Under the pieces are notes generated by a model, which made no database searches, was not told the DNA's origin, and saw nothing but the letters and a program-made list of their open reading frames with translations. Positions 20,380 through 31,537 of a DNA stretch of 64,000 nt are shown in pieces. Where the stretch lies: NCBI RefSeq assembly GCF_028583425.1, contig NC_072791.1, positions 13,597,868 to 13,661,867 on the forward strand, in the 5' to 3' direction. Every line of letters starts with the position of its first letter. The first letter of the stretch is position 1. Source of the stretch: Eublepharis macularius. Taxonomy: Eukaryota; Chordata; Lepidosauria; Squamata; Eublepharidae. A program made the translations under genes and the position numbers.

Positions 20380-22770
20380 AACCTACATTTTTTTTCTTAT
20401 TTCTAAAGATTTGCCTTGGAATTACAACTTAGCTTGGAATGCTGGTAAATCCCCATCAGCATCTGACTTCACTAGAAAGAGAGTTTCTGAAATTCTCTGT
20501 ACTTACAAAGTACAGAGAACTTATTCATTAGAGATTTATAACAGTGCAGAGATAAACTATCGAACTGTACCTAGATTAAGTTAATTTTTTCAAAAAAAAC
20601 CCCTCTAACTTTAAACGAAGCGGAAATATCAGAAGCATGGAATAATTTGTATTCTTACCTTCTGGATAAATCCTATCCTTATTTTCACTGTGGACTAACA
20701 ACTGCTTGTTCTTCTACTCCTTATTTTTATATATCCCACCACCACCCCCTTGCAGGTAATGACTGTCTGTTGAAGGGAGCATAGCTTCAGCTCTGGTGTA
20801 ACACAGCAAAAGAGCAGATTGGCAGATTTGATGCACAGATTTAAAAAAGAAATAAAATTACTTTATTCTAAATGTTATCAATCAGAACACCATCTCTGAC
20901 AATTTCTAATATATAAAAATAACGAGAAGATTTTGGATTTTGTTCCTTTCTCCCCCTTTTTCTTCGGGCGACAGGAAGCACAAAGGAATCAGGATATTGG
21001 AAAATACAAATATTGCTGCCATTTGTTACTTTTTTACTTTATCCTACTATAAAAAAGAATAAGTGTGTTCCAGACAACTCACTTCCTACCCTGGCAGACC
21101 TCCAGAGGGCACTGCTGTGTCAGGAAAGCCAGGCCAGGAGCAGGAGGCAATACCTGCTCCCTGCCTTGACTCAGCCAGGATCGCGCATGGAGCAGGTGGC
21201 AATGCCTGCCCCCCCCACCTTCAGTCAACCTGGATCAGAAGCGGAGCAGGTGGCAATGCCTGCTCCCTGCCTTGACTTGGCCAGGATCGCGCATGGAGCA
21301 GGTGGCAATGCCCCCCCCCAACCTTCAGTCAACCAGGATCAGAAGCGGAGCAGGTGGCAATGCCTGCTCCCTGCCTTGACTTGGCCAGGATCACACATGG
21401 AGCAGGTGGCAATGCCCGCCCCCCCCAACCTTCAGTCAACCAGGATCAGAAGCGGAGCAGGTGGCAATGCCTGCTCCCTGCCTTGACTTGGCCAGGATCA
21501 CGCATGGAGCAGGTGGCAATGCCTGCCCCCCCACCTTCAGTCAACTAGGATCAGAAGCGGAGCAGGTGGCAATGCCTTCTCCCTGCCTTGACTTGGCCAG
21601 GATCACGCATGGAGCAGGTGGCAATGCCTGCCCCCCCCCACCTTCAGTCAACTAGTATCAGAAGCGGAGCAGGTGGCAATGCCTGCTCCCTGCCTTGACT
21701 CGGCCAGGATCGCGCATGGAGCAGGTGGCAATGCCTGCTCCCTGCCTTGACTCGGCCAGGATCACACATGGAACAGGTGGCAATGCCCCCCCTTCAATCA
21801 ACCAGGATCAGAAGCGGAGAAGGTGGCAATTCCTGCTCCCCCTTCACCCAAATTCACTGCCTCATAACCCCCACAGGGTCCAAAATAGACACTGGCTTTC
21901 ATGCAGCTCTTCAGGAAGACCTGGGTCATAGCTCGAAGTAGATAGATTTCTGGAAGGAGCTCCAGAACAAGACATTGTGGCGGAAGAAAAGTGGGTGCCA
22001 GATCTGACTGCATTAGTTTGGATTATAAATCTGAACAGAAGACATATAAAGCTGGGTACAATAGATTCCAAGGAAGGAATTCACAACTACTTATGGATTA
22101 AGAAATCATTAGCTAGATGGCGCCCATATTTTGAGGGATGGGCTATTGTGAATAGGGTTCAAATGTAGAAATAGGTTAAGTCCACCAACTTCGTCATTGA
22201 CATCCCTAATAGATGCCTATTATGATGGTACTACTACGAGAAATAAAGCAGACCACGTGAATTATGAATATATTATGGATAAGCAAGGAAAAACAAAAAC
22301 ATGGCAAGAGATTCAATCACAAGTTAAAAAAATTTCATGGTTGACATATTCAGTTGGTATCCAACTACCCAAAGAAGGTGGCCGATTAAGAGAGAAAACA
22401 ATGTTTGAAAACTGATTAGAAACTGCTCGAATATGCGTCCATGGCCAACTTACATACATAATAGACCAATTTTAGTATTTCAGAGAAAATGGAAAGCATT
22501 TTTGACTACGTAGCTGAAAATTAAGAAACACTAAGGATAGCTATTAATAAAGTAGACCAGCTTTAAAATTTTGAATATAAAATGTTGAGTGTATGTAAGT
22601 AAGCGGATGGAGAGGAGAAGTAGTATTGTAGTATAATAGGCTGTTATATATTCTGTTTCTATTCTCTTTGTGTATTGTTATATATTTTGCTTATATTATT
22701 TTATCCATTGATTATTTTACTGTTTATTGGTTTTATTTCCTTTCAAATAAAATTTAGAACTGCAAAAAAA
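20380..22770 (+). other. 3' region of gene A: AT-rich, LINE-like remnant or 3' UTR
   Basis: The sequence is conserved in unit B (about 60760-62100, without 21013-22066). Short open stretches such as ALNVNYEYIMDKQG-like, GKTKTWQEIQSQVKK and TLNEAEISEAWNNLYSYLL faintly resemble the C-terminal part of an L1-type ORF2, but I cannot confirm it. A TTCAAATAAAATTTAG element followed by an A run at 22743-22771 could be the 3' end of that remnant or a host polyadenylation site. Confidence 0.3.
21135..21835. repeat. GC-rich minisatellite, roughly 105-bp unit
   Basis: About seven tandem imperfect units combine GGAGCAGGTGGCAATGCC, a C run, CTTCAGTCAACCAGGATCAG and CCTTGACTTGGCCAGGATC. Half-unit phrases alternate, so the basic motif is about 52 bp (GGAGCAGGTGGCAATGCCTG recurs). 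It lies in a roughly 1.05-kb block (21013-22066) missing from unit B. Confidence 0.9.
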
Positions 22771-23450
22771 CCCCACACGCACACACAAAAATGCTTTGCA
22801 CAGGCTCTTGTTATCCATACTCCCCTGGGTGAGCTCAGCGACACGTAACTTTTTCACTGAACAGAGTTGTCACAGGGTAGGAAGAGTTTCAATGCTGGCA
22901 CCTTGAATTGCACTTACGAAGGAATTTCTACCTCGGGCTCGTAGTCCGGGAATCTGGAAGGAAACGTCACCCAAATGTGGGTAATGCTCAACTCTGCCTT
23001 TTCATCCTGTTCAGGCGAAGCCATGGATGTGCTAGTCCGTTCCCGTAGGGGCGGGGGTGAGGGTGGGATTCGGGGAGGACCAGCATCCAGATGGTGCTGT
23101 GGGACAATTCTGTGCCAAATCAGGGGTTCGGGGACTGTTGTTTTGGAATCCAAGTAAAAGTTTTGTCACTTGAAAGTACTATTGGACTCAGGTCTGCTGG
23201 TGGGTGGGAACAGCTCCTCTGCAACACGTGGCATGTTTTATTAGCTTCTGTTTGTGGCACCACCAGCCTTGGGAGGCAGGAGATGGCTGCAGACATCCTC
23301 TGGACACACCCAGGTTAGACTACTGTAATGTGCTTTACAGAAGGCAGCCTCTGAAGAATGTTCAGAAGAAGAATGGGGAATAGGAAGCACATTTCCCTCC
23401 CTGCCCCATTACAACATCTACCCTACTTACTGGCTGGTTCACTCCCAGGT

Positions 23451-23935
23451 AGGGTTGCCAGTCCCCTGCTGGAGGCGGGAAATTCCCTGCTTCCACCCTC
23501 CACCCCAGCCCCTCCTTACCCGGCTGGTGGGGGGAAAGGCGTGGGAACGCATCTCCTGGGGCTCCTGCACACCGCAACAGGCCAATTTCGGCCCCAAACA
23601 GCCCTGATTTGCCCCCAAATGGGACCGATTCAGCCTGCTGCAGAGCTCAGGAAGCGCTGCAGGGCCCATTGCACCTCCCCAGCAGTGCTCTCAGGCTCTG
23701 CAGCGGCCTGATACGGTCAGAATTGGGACCATTTTGAGTTTTTTTTCCAGGCTGACTTGGCCTGCTGCTGAGTGCAGGGGCACTCCCCGGGGCGTCACGT
23801 GCCTGCACAACAAAATCACTTCCCAGAGCTGATGTCGTCATGTAGCCCAGGAACGCATATGTGTACATGTGCGAGGACAACCCAAAGGTCAGTGCCAGAT
23901 TTCCCACCTGGAGAGTAAGGGGACTGGGCAACCCT
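23451..23935. mobile_element. TIR element AGGGTTGCCAGTCCCC...GGGGACTGGGCAACCCT (unit A)
   Basis: The 485-bp sequence is bounded by 17-bp inverted ends with one extra base. There is no coding frame. It is shared with unit B (62785-63265). The ends resemble those of the MITEs at 31321-31537 and 41316-41535 (AGGGTTGCCAG). Confidence 0.65.
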
Positions 23936-24011
23936 ACTTCCAGGCCTTGTTCTCACTCTTAAAGTCACAGGACTACAAACTCCTGTGCATTGCTCCATGT
24001 GTGAATTCAGA

Positions 24012-24140
24012 TCTGAAGACAGAATCACAGAGTTGGAAGGGGCCATACAGACCTTAGTCCAACCCCCTGCCCAATGCAGGATGAGCCTAAAGCATGCCTG
24101 TCAAATATTCATCCAGCCTCTTCTTGAAAACTGCCAGTGA
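24012..24140 (-). mobile_element. CR1 LINE 3' tail, antisense (unit A)
   Basis: It contains AGAATCACAGAGTTGGAAGGG and GTCCAACCCCCTGCCC, the familiar reverse complement of CR1 3' ends. It is shared with unit B at about 63350-63475. Confidence 0.75.
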
Positions 24141-24654
24141 CGTCCTTCTGTGCCTTCATTTGCTAAGTTCTGCAGGGCCTTTTCAGGAGTGGCACCCCAA
24201 AGGAGTTTTGGCATCCCTGCATGTAAAAATCATGAGGATGCCTGAAGCAATGGCAGTGCACCTCTGCTTCTCACTTCCCTTGAAAGCCCCTTGCTGGAGT
24301 TGCCATAATTCAGCTGGCAGCTTGACACTGAAAAGTTTATAATCTAGAAAATCCGGTTGGTCTTTAAGGTGTTACTGGGCTCAAATCATGCTCTTTTACA
24401 TGGTTCTGGGTTTGTTAAAGCCTATTCCTTCATAAGCCACCATAAACCATATTTTGGAGAGAAAGGCAGGGCGTAAATTAAAATAATAAAAGTTACATAA
24501 TTAACAAATACACCTGCCCATATTCTATAAAGTAGCATAGTTATATCTTTAAAAGAACCTTTCCGTCTTTCAATAACCTAAACATACTCATCTGGGAGGA
24601 AGCCAGTTTGTTTTGCTTTCGACTGAGCAAAACATGCAGTGAACTCCTTGGAGA

Positions 24655-25590
24655 GTAGAGGACAAAAAGGGTTCTCCGCCGGTCACTCTCGGACCTGCCT
24701 TAAAATGCTGTGGTTCAAACAGTCTTCTTTGTTGCGGTGCTCCGGTTGGAAGTGAAGATGCTTCTCCCAGATGCAGGAGGGAGATGCAAATGAGTCGAAC
24801 GTCTGGGCTGCTGCTGGCCAATCTGATCGCTCCGGCCACGCCCACCATACGTGCGGTTCCGCACCCGAGAAGGAGCCAAAGGCGCTCCCCCCACCGCTCT
24901 CCTGCCTGCATCAGTGAAGATGCTGCCTTGCTGGGCTAACCTACGTGTGTTTTCGCATGTTGGAGTCAGCCTGCCTGGGATTGCCCAGCACGACTGAGCC
25001 ATCTCCTGCTAACCTCCCCTCTAAGTGACAGCTCAGGCTTTTTCCAGTCGTGACTCAGCCCTCTTGCAACTTTTTTTTCCCCTGAGCGGGTCTGCTGGCT
25101 GTAAGAACCCAGCCAACAAAAAGTTGAAAACGAGCTCAAGCGCAAAATGTTGCAGGCTGGAATGAAGGAAATTTGCGCACATGAATGCTCCTTTGGGGTT
25201 ATACTCCTTGGATGGGGGTGGGTTTACAGAGAGAGGCACAGCAATCGCGCATAAGGCTGTTTTAAAAGGAAAATTTGGTCCAGTGTTGTAATTTATATGC
25301 ATAGTGTGCACTGCATAGCCATTGCCAACATCTCCACAAGGATGTGTTTTTATCAGTAACAGGAAAGAAAGGGTGTCCCTGGTAAAAGACGGATAAACAG
25401 GAGTATAATAGCTTTTATTTCAACTAACCAAAAGATCTCAAAACTATTAATTGCTGAGTCTCAGGAGAAAGGCAGAATAGAAATTTCTGGGATGGGGTAA
25501 AAACTGGGACAGGCCGGATCAGGCATTACTAACAGGAAAGATCACAGACCTTCCACGTAGGAAAAAAGGCAATTAACTCACATTTAGAAC
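24655..25590. other. Inter-gene region, weakly CpG-rich, no gene recognised
   Basis: Bases 24780-24930 carry several CpGs, a GGCCAATC box and a CCACGCCC box, which could mark a promoter or CpG island. I see no associated reading frame. The remainder is unremarkable. The paralogous part of unit B lies beyond the window. Confidence 0.3.
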
Positions 25591-25599
25591 ATTAAAGTG

Positions 25600-25990
25600 C
25601 ACCTGTGATTTGTCTGTGATCTGGTGGCCGTTGGGAAAGAGTTCAAAATTAGCTCTACTGGACGTACTATACAACTGCGAGATTTTTTGACTTGTAGTAC
25701 CTCAGGGGTCATGTATGTCATTCAGTGCACGTGCCCACTCCTCTATGTAGGGAGTACGTATAGACCAATTAGGATCAGAATATAAGAGCACTTACCATGC
25801 ATTAGAACAAGGACATTGGAGGCAGGTAGAGAAATCTGATTTGCTGTGTTGCAGGTGATAAAAGCAGAGAGAATCAACAATGTACTGAGAGATTTATTGA
25901 GGTCCTACCGGATTTATCAATTGGATACAGTCACTCCAAAAGGCTGCGATCAAATAATAAGATTTTTCCTGTTATTTGTAATTGTTCGTT
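25600..25990 (+). mobile_element. Penelope-like element remnant (GIY-YIG endonuclease end)
   Basis: Translation gives VMYVIQCTC, LLYVGSTYRPIRIRI, a stop and EHLPCIRT, then AERINNVLRDLLRSY and LDTVTPKGCDQI. This matches the GIY-YIG domain and C-terminus of Penelope-like retroelements. It is short, eroded and lineage-distinct from the element at 47758-51960. Confidence 0.75.
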
Positions 25991-26165
25991 TATGAAAGGA
26001 AAGCAATGCTTGGAAATGTTACTGTACCTTTAAATCTCCTCTGTAATCCAATTAATCGGGCATGACCTGTATGAGTCTTAGGCAGTGTGGGGCTGATCAG
26101 CCCTAGCTGTGCCTTTGGTAATTGACCAAGGATGCTACTTCCACAAAATGCAGTTGGAAACATGA

Positions 26166-26760
26166 AAGACACTGCAGAACAATATTTTACAAATAAAAAC
26201 ATGGGACTATAATGCTTTTATTAACCTTTTCCCTGCCAAAATGCTCCAGGAACAGCATAAAACAGGCCAGAATAGGCACTAAATAAATACAAATACCACA
26301 AAAAAACAGTGCAAAGCATTAAAGACACCAGAAAACAATATTTGGGAAATGAAAACACTGAACTGGCATGCTTTTATTAACCCTTTCCCTGCAAAATGCT
26401 CTGGGAGCAGCCCAAAACTGGCTGGAATGAACAGTAAATAAATATCAATACCACAAAAAAACATTGAAAGTGTTAAAGATATCAGAGAACAATATATTAG
26501 AAATTAAAATGCAGAAAGATTACTAGTTTATTAACCATTTCCCTGCCAAAAAGCTCCCGGAACACCATGGAAGATATTGGAACAGGCACTAAGTAAATGC
26601 TGGTGCCATTTTTAAAAAAAAGTTGGGAAGCATTAAAGACACTGCAGAACAAGACTTTAGAAATGAAAATACTGACATATCACTAGTTTATTTACCCTTT
26701 CTCTTCCTAAAAGTTCCTGGAATACCATGTAACGGGCATTAAACAAATGCAAGTAGCGTT
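26166..26760. repeat. Tandem array of a roughly 155-bp unit at the A/B junction
   Basis: Four imperfect units each contain the phrases AAAGACAC.. AGAACAATAT, TTTATTAACC.TTTCCCTGCC, GCTC..GGAACA and ACTAAATAAAT. The fourth unit continues into the sequence homologous to base 1 of the window, and a diverged unit recurs at 361-510 and 27300-27440. The B unit therefore begins within this array. Confidence 0.75.
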
Positions 26761-27282
26761 GCCAGGTCCCCTGGTGAGAATTGTGGGGGACACGTTCCTG
26801 TAGCCCTTACCTTGCGCACGTGCTCAGAGCCTTCCCTGTAACCAGGGCTTTTTTTCAGGGAAAAGAGGTGGTCGAACTCAGTGGGTTGCCCTCGGAGAAA
26901 ATGGTCACATGGCTGGTGGCCCCGCCCCCTGATCTCCAGACAGAGGGGAGTTTAGATTGCTCTCCGTGCCGCACAGTGGGCAATCTATAAACTCCCCTCT
27001 GTCTGGAGATCAGGGGGTGGGGCCACCAGCCATGTGACCATTTTCAAGAGGTTCCGGAACTCCGTTCCACCGCGTTCCAGCTGAGAAAAAGCCCTGCCTG
27101 TAACACTGGGAATGACATCATTCCTGGCGCAACATGGAAGGCTCCAGAGCATGTGGGAGCGCACTCCAGAGCTACTGAGTCCATTCCCTGTGTCTGTCCT
27201 ATCTGCTGGCCACATGAGTGATGGTGGTGGGTGGAGGCTACAGCGTGGGACCCTCTGTCCCCACCAGGGGACTGGCAATCTT
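26756..27282. mobile_element. TIR repeat with nested MITE (unit B counterpart of 85-350)
   Basis: Paralogue of 85-350, split by the palindromic MITE at 26843-27096. Confidence 0.5.
26843..27096. mobile_element. Palindromic hAT-type MITE with 8-bp TSD
   Basis: The 254-bp sequence is almost entirely a perfect inverted repeat, with ends CAGGGCTTTTTTTCAG and CTGAGAAAAAGCCCTG. It is flanked by the 8-bp duplication cctgtaac (26835-26842 and 27097-27104), the TSD length of hAT transposons. Unit A has the unoccupied site near 150-170 (cctctaac), so this insertion is post-duplication. Confidence 0.88.
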
Positions 27283-27599
27283 AAATACTAGTACTGTCAA
27301 AAACAGCAGGATACATTAAAGATGCCAGAGAACAATATTTAACTAATAAGAATGATGCACTGTTTAAATTTTATTAACTTGTTCCCAAACAAAACTCATT
27401 TTCAACAACAACAACAAAATTCTACAATATCACTTTCTAAGGCACACTAACCAACCTAATATAGGTAGTTTATTGGCCTAGATGGCAGCGACGTACCAAG
27501 CTACAAAAGTTCCACAGAACACACATTCCATTATCGATTCAGTTGCATTCACTGGTTTGTGTAAAAACAGCTTGTAGAGGACATAGTCCAACCCCGCCA

Positions 27600-28165
27600 C
27601 AGGTGCCGTAGGACTCTTCGCATACTGTTAAATTTCATCCACAGCTTCTCTGGATATTGATGGAAAGAAGAGAAAGTTGAGTGTCATCCGACATATTAGC
27701 GACCCTCATCCAAACTCCCAAATTGATCTCTTCCACTGGTTTTTTTTTTTTTGTAGATCTTAAAAAGCATTGGAGACAAGATGGAACCTTATAGTTTGGT
27801 GTTGCCTCACTGATTCATCCTTTTTTGGGTATTTTCTGTTTTTAATGTTTATTTTTTATTTATTTTCAAGTGTGTTTTAAAGTTTGTTTTTAATGTTTTT
27901 GACTGTTGGCTGCCTTGGGGACGCCACATTTGGTGGAAAGACAACATTGAAACGTTTTAAATAAATAAATAATAGTACCCCATAGACCAGTGGCCCAGGA
28001 GACGTCTCCCAGCAGTATCTGTTGAAAACTCCCTTCCAGAAAGGACTCAAACCAATCTAGCATAGCGCCAATCGCGCCCATCTCTGCCACGCGGTTCTGA
28101 AAGATCGTTATCCAAAAGGCTACCTGTGTCTGTACTCCTTCCCTTAAGGAAAGTACTCTGAGAAT
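27600..28165 (-). mobile_element. L2 LINE reverse-transcriptase fragment, antisense, interrupted
   Basis: The minus strand encodes AMLDWFESFLEGSFQQILLGD (28060-27990 region) and a worn YADDTQL region (near 27700: VANMSDDTQLS), both L2 signatures. About 27820-27970 is a different repeat tail ending in TAAATAAATAAATAA inserted between them. Decayed. Confidence 0.65.
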
Positions 28166-28439
28166 GTCTAGGGTGCAGACCAGAAACCAAAGGGTTACCA
28201 TAAAGTGGGGCTCTCTTCCCACATATATTGGGGTCCTGGGGAGGGTGCTATTCTTGCTACTGAGGGAAATGACAATGGGAAAGGGGGGTGGAAGGGAGGA
28301 AGAACCCTGGTATTGCTGCCTCCTGGTAACTCTGCTACACAGCGAGGAATTAACCAAACAAAAGCATTTATGATGGGGATTTAACCAGACACAACACTTA
28401 AGGAGCCCCTGGTGAAGCAGTAGAGTCATTGCTTGACAG

Positions 28440-29060
28440 CTGTGGTCAAATGGCTGAAAGGAAACAAATTGAAACTGAACCCAGATAAGATGGAAGTGAT
28501 GCTGGTTGGGAAGGCAGAGATCTGGAAAACATTGTGCATTTCAGGTTGACCCTGACTGACTCTGTTAAGAGACAAGGGGTTAACTGCAGTTAGAAAAGCA
28601 AGTTAATGCAGCTGCAAAAAAGGGCCTTCTCCCAACTCAGAGCCAAGCTACAAGTGACGCCTGACACACGTTGGACACTTGTCAGCTTCCCTCAAGTTTT
28701 GATGGGAAGTGTAGGCATCCTGGTCTTGCAGCTGTAATGGAAAGCCAAGCTGTAAAACCAGGACGCCTACATTTCCCATCAAAACTTGAGGTAAGCTGAC
28801 AAGTGTCTAACCTGTGTAAGGCGTCACTTGTAGCTTGGCTCTCAGACTAACCTGAACACAGACTAGGCTACCTTGACTCAGCCGATCTGGCCACCTGGAT
28901 TCATGCCACGGCAACATCACGCCTAAACTACTGTAATGCACACTACATAAGAGACTCCAGTTGCTTCTGAACATTGTAGCTCATTTGCTAGCAGGAGCTA
29001 GGCAGAGCACGGATATCACTCCACTGGTTGCCCATCACTTACCAGGCTCAATTCAATGTT
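28440..29060 (+). mobile_element. L2 LINE fragment split by a MITE
   Basis: The left part reads like LNPDKMEVMLVGK followed by TDSVKRQGVN; the right part ends near TPLVAHHLPGSIQ. Both are from the C-terminal half of L2 ORF2. The palindromic MITE at 28641-28840 interrupts it at CAACTCAG/ACTAAC. Confidence 0.6.
28641..28840. mobile_element. Palindromic MITE with CTCAG duplication, copy 1
   Basis: The inverted arms start AGCCAAGCTACAAGTGACGC and end GCGTCACTTGTAGCTTGGCT. CTCAG is present on both sides and only once in the reconstructed L2 target. It has no coding capacity. Same family as 30993-31297. Confidence 0.75.
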
Positions 29061-30880
29061 GACTATCACACTGTCTTGGTTCCTCGTATCTGCAAGACTG
29101 CCTCTCTCCCTATGTTCCACCACAGGAGGTTTGCTCATCTGAACAGGGCCTTCTGCAGATACCACGGGGAAAGGGGGAGGAAGCAGCCACGTCTCTACTG
29201 ACTGTAAAGCCTGAAAACCTTTGTCCTTTGCCTTCGTGAGAAGCCTTTCTTTTCTGCATATGCGAGGGGGGTAAAAAAAAAAACACCCCAAACTTTGCCT
29301 CTAGAGTGCTGAATTCCACCATGAATGCCTTCAGCCCATTTTGGGGGTTTGCTGACCCCCAAACCAGTGGGTGACTTTAACACCATTTCTGCATGCTATC
29401 TCCCATCTTTCTGGCTGCGTGACAGACAGAGCTGTCTTTGGGATATAAAATTCCCCATGGCCAACTACCTGGTTTCACTTCGCAGCATTAGCAAACAGGA
29501 ATGCTGTGCGGTCATAGGATGGCATTCTCGACAGTATCAAAAGGCACTGAGAAGTACAAGAAGACAAGCAGAGAGGACCAGTGTCGAGCAAACTGATGGT
29601 TGTCTGCCATGACACGGGCAACAATCATACTGAAATGTATCATCTTTATCAATTTCCTTCAGGAAATGCCTGGAGCCATGTGACCTCCCATTTCTAAGCC
29701 CTTTTCATTGCAGAGATATATGAGGGAAAGCATATCTCCAAAACAAAGGGGATTAGAGATTTGCTGTTTTAAAAATGAAAGCTGAGAATATGGAGAAACT
29801 GCAAGACACTCGGTTATAATGTTATGATGATATAGTCAATTGCTTTGGGGTGGTGGTAAAAATCAACGAATTGTGGGAGCACAGTGTGCGAGTGTGTGTG
29901 CTTGGGGGGGGGGCTGGGCCATTGCTGGGGGCTTGTCAGGGATACTTACAGAGAAATCTGCCATGTGGATCCCTGTTGTCACAGCACTGTATCAACAGCG
30001 GCAGCAACAATAGAGAAACAGCATAAGCCTGTCCCTATGTGGAAAACACCTATGTAGCCTATTGGCCAGTATCCAGTATGCCCTTTTCGATCATAGGATC
30101 GAAGGATGCTTCTCTTCCTGAGCTTGCCTCCACGTTTGCCATCTTACTCCTATTAGGGTGTTAATTCCCACATCATAAATGCCTGGGGCCTTTAAAGCTC
30201 TCTATGACTTAGCAACAGGGTGCACAGCGTGGCCCAAATAGCCACGGAGAACAGCTCTTCACCCCCAATGGTTCCCTTCCCTCTTCCAGCCCCACTGCCT
30301 CATCTGATGGAGGGCCACCAGCGAATAGGCTAATGTACAACCACGTGCCAGCAGCAGCATCAAAGCGAAGCCAAGGACTGTTGCTGCCTGTCCCCCTCGG
30401 CTCATCCTTGCCTCATCTGGGGCTGGTGCCTCTGGTCAAGGGGGATCACTGCTGGAGCCAGTGGGGCAATGAGAAGCCAAGTGAGGCAGACCGGCAGCAG
30501 CTGCCACACCAGGTTTTCCTGCACCACTGGCTGATTCTTGCCTAGCCAACCTTATTGGTCGTCCTGGCTGACTAGAGAAGGGGGGCACTCAGGAAAAGTT
30601 GTACCATAGGCTGCCAACCCATCGAGAATTTTCTCCTGGAGGCCATAACAGCAAAGCTGGTCCTGCTTAGAAGCCCCTTATCTTCCTTATCTCTTATATT
30701 TTAAGAGTAGGACATTTACTGCTCCACCATTCTCAGCCTCCCCAGTTAGAGTTGCCAACTCCTGTTTGGGTAATCCCTGGAGATTTCGGGACAGAACATG
30801 TGACAGGAATGGTTTAGGACGAGAAGGAACCTTTTTTCCAAAATATTGTACTCCAGTATCTTTGATGCTTCCGTCTGTTT
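29060..30880. other. Upstream region of gene B, no gene recognised
   Basis: A short antisense L2-like stretch is possible at about 29510-29590. From about 30100 the sequence is collinear with A 1150-1830. No conserved reading frame was found. Confidence 0.45.
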
Positions 30881-30992
30881 TTTGTGGTAGAGCAGAGTGG
30901 TAAGCTGCACTACTGCAGCCCAAGCTCTGTTCACGACCTGAGTTCATTCCTGGCGGAAGCCGGGTTCAGGTAGCGGCTCAAGGTTGACTCAG

Positions 30993-31297
30993 AGCCAAGC
31001 TACAAGTGACGCCTGACACAGGTTGGACACTTGTCAGCTTCCCTCAGGATTTGATGGGAAATGTAGGTGTCCTGGTCTTGCAGCCTGGCTCTCCATTTAA
31101 TTGAAGTTTACAGAAAGCCGGCAGGAGGGGAAGGTGGGCGCCCAACGAGAGCCCGATGCCTGCACTCCCCTCCCGACCGCATGTTCTCTCTCCCATAGAG
31201 TGTTGCTCTGTAAACTTCAATTAAATTGAGAGCCAAGCTGTAAGACCAGGATGCCTAGATTTCCCAACATGTGTCAGGTGTCCATTGTAGCTTGGCT
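30993..31297. mobile_element. Palindromic MITE with CTCAG duplication, copy 2
   Basis: The arms AGCCAAGCTACAAGTGACGC and TTGTAGCTTGGCT are inverted, with an inner inverted pair around AATTGAAGTTTACAG (about 31098 and 31212). CTCAG is duplicated at the edges, and removing the element restores the SINE phrase GTTGACTCAGCCTTCC. Confidence 0.7.
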
Positions 31298-31320
31298 CTC
31301 AGCCTTCCATCCTTCCAAGT

Positions 31321-31537
31321 AGGGTTGCCAGGTCCAGGCTGGGAAATTCCTGGAGATTTTGGGAGGGGAGCCTGGAGAAGGCAGGCGATGGGGAGGGAAG
31401 GGATCTCAGCAAGGTATAATGCCATACAATTTACCCTCCAAAGCAGCCATTTTCTCCACGGCAGCTGAGCTCTATGGCCTGGAGAGCAGTTATAATTCCG
31501 GGGGATCTCCAGCTACCACCTGGAGGCTGACAACCCT
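31321..31537. mobile_element. MITE with AGGGTTGCCAG ends, copy 1
   Basis: The left end AGGGTTGCCAGGTCC is inverted relative to the right end GGCTGACAACCCT. TTCCAA flanks both sides (TSD of about 6-7 bp). It interrupts the SINE at 30881-31715. It has no coding capacity. Confidence 0.7.

Larger units (their letters stand above)
1..24655 (+). repeat. Segmental duplication unit A
   Basis: This stretch has a collinear paralogue in the right part of the window (unit B). Matching anchors are A 10-530 with B 26688-27470, A 1150-2840 with B 30100-32820, A 3070-4200 with B 33740-34920, A 5100-7990 with B 39500-43850, A 14349-17760 with B 43855-46920, and A 17790-24655 with B 52560-64000. The copies are in direct orientation and each carries one SCAN-KRAB-ZNF gene. 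The true left edge lies outside the window. Identity is visibly lower in the 5' part than from about 19.1 kb onward. Confidence 0.9.

Noticed and set aside
21013-21930. Repetitive open frames (GAGGNA-like peptides)
   Set aside because: They arise from the GC-rich minisatellite and shift with its C runs.
20324-22415. Short frames suggesting a separate host gene (for example the region with GKTKTWQEIQ)
   Set aside because: Fragments are in different frames without splice support and look like eroded LINE sequence or UTR.
24780-24930. CpG island/promoter of an unseen gene
   Set aside because: CpG density is modest and no exon follows on either strand; kept only as a note in the feature list.
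30881-30990. Possible tRNA gene
   Set aside because: The tRNA-like boxes are the head of a SINE continuing at 31541; no complete cloverleaf or terminator was seen.
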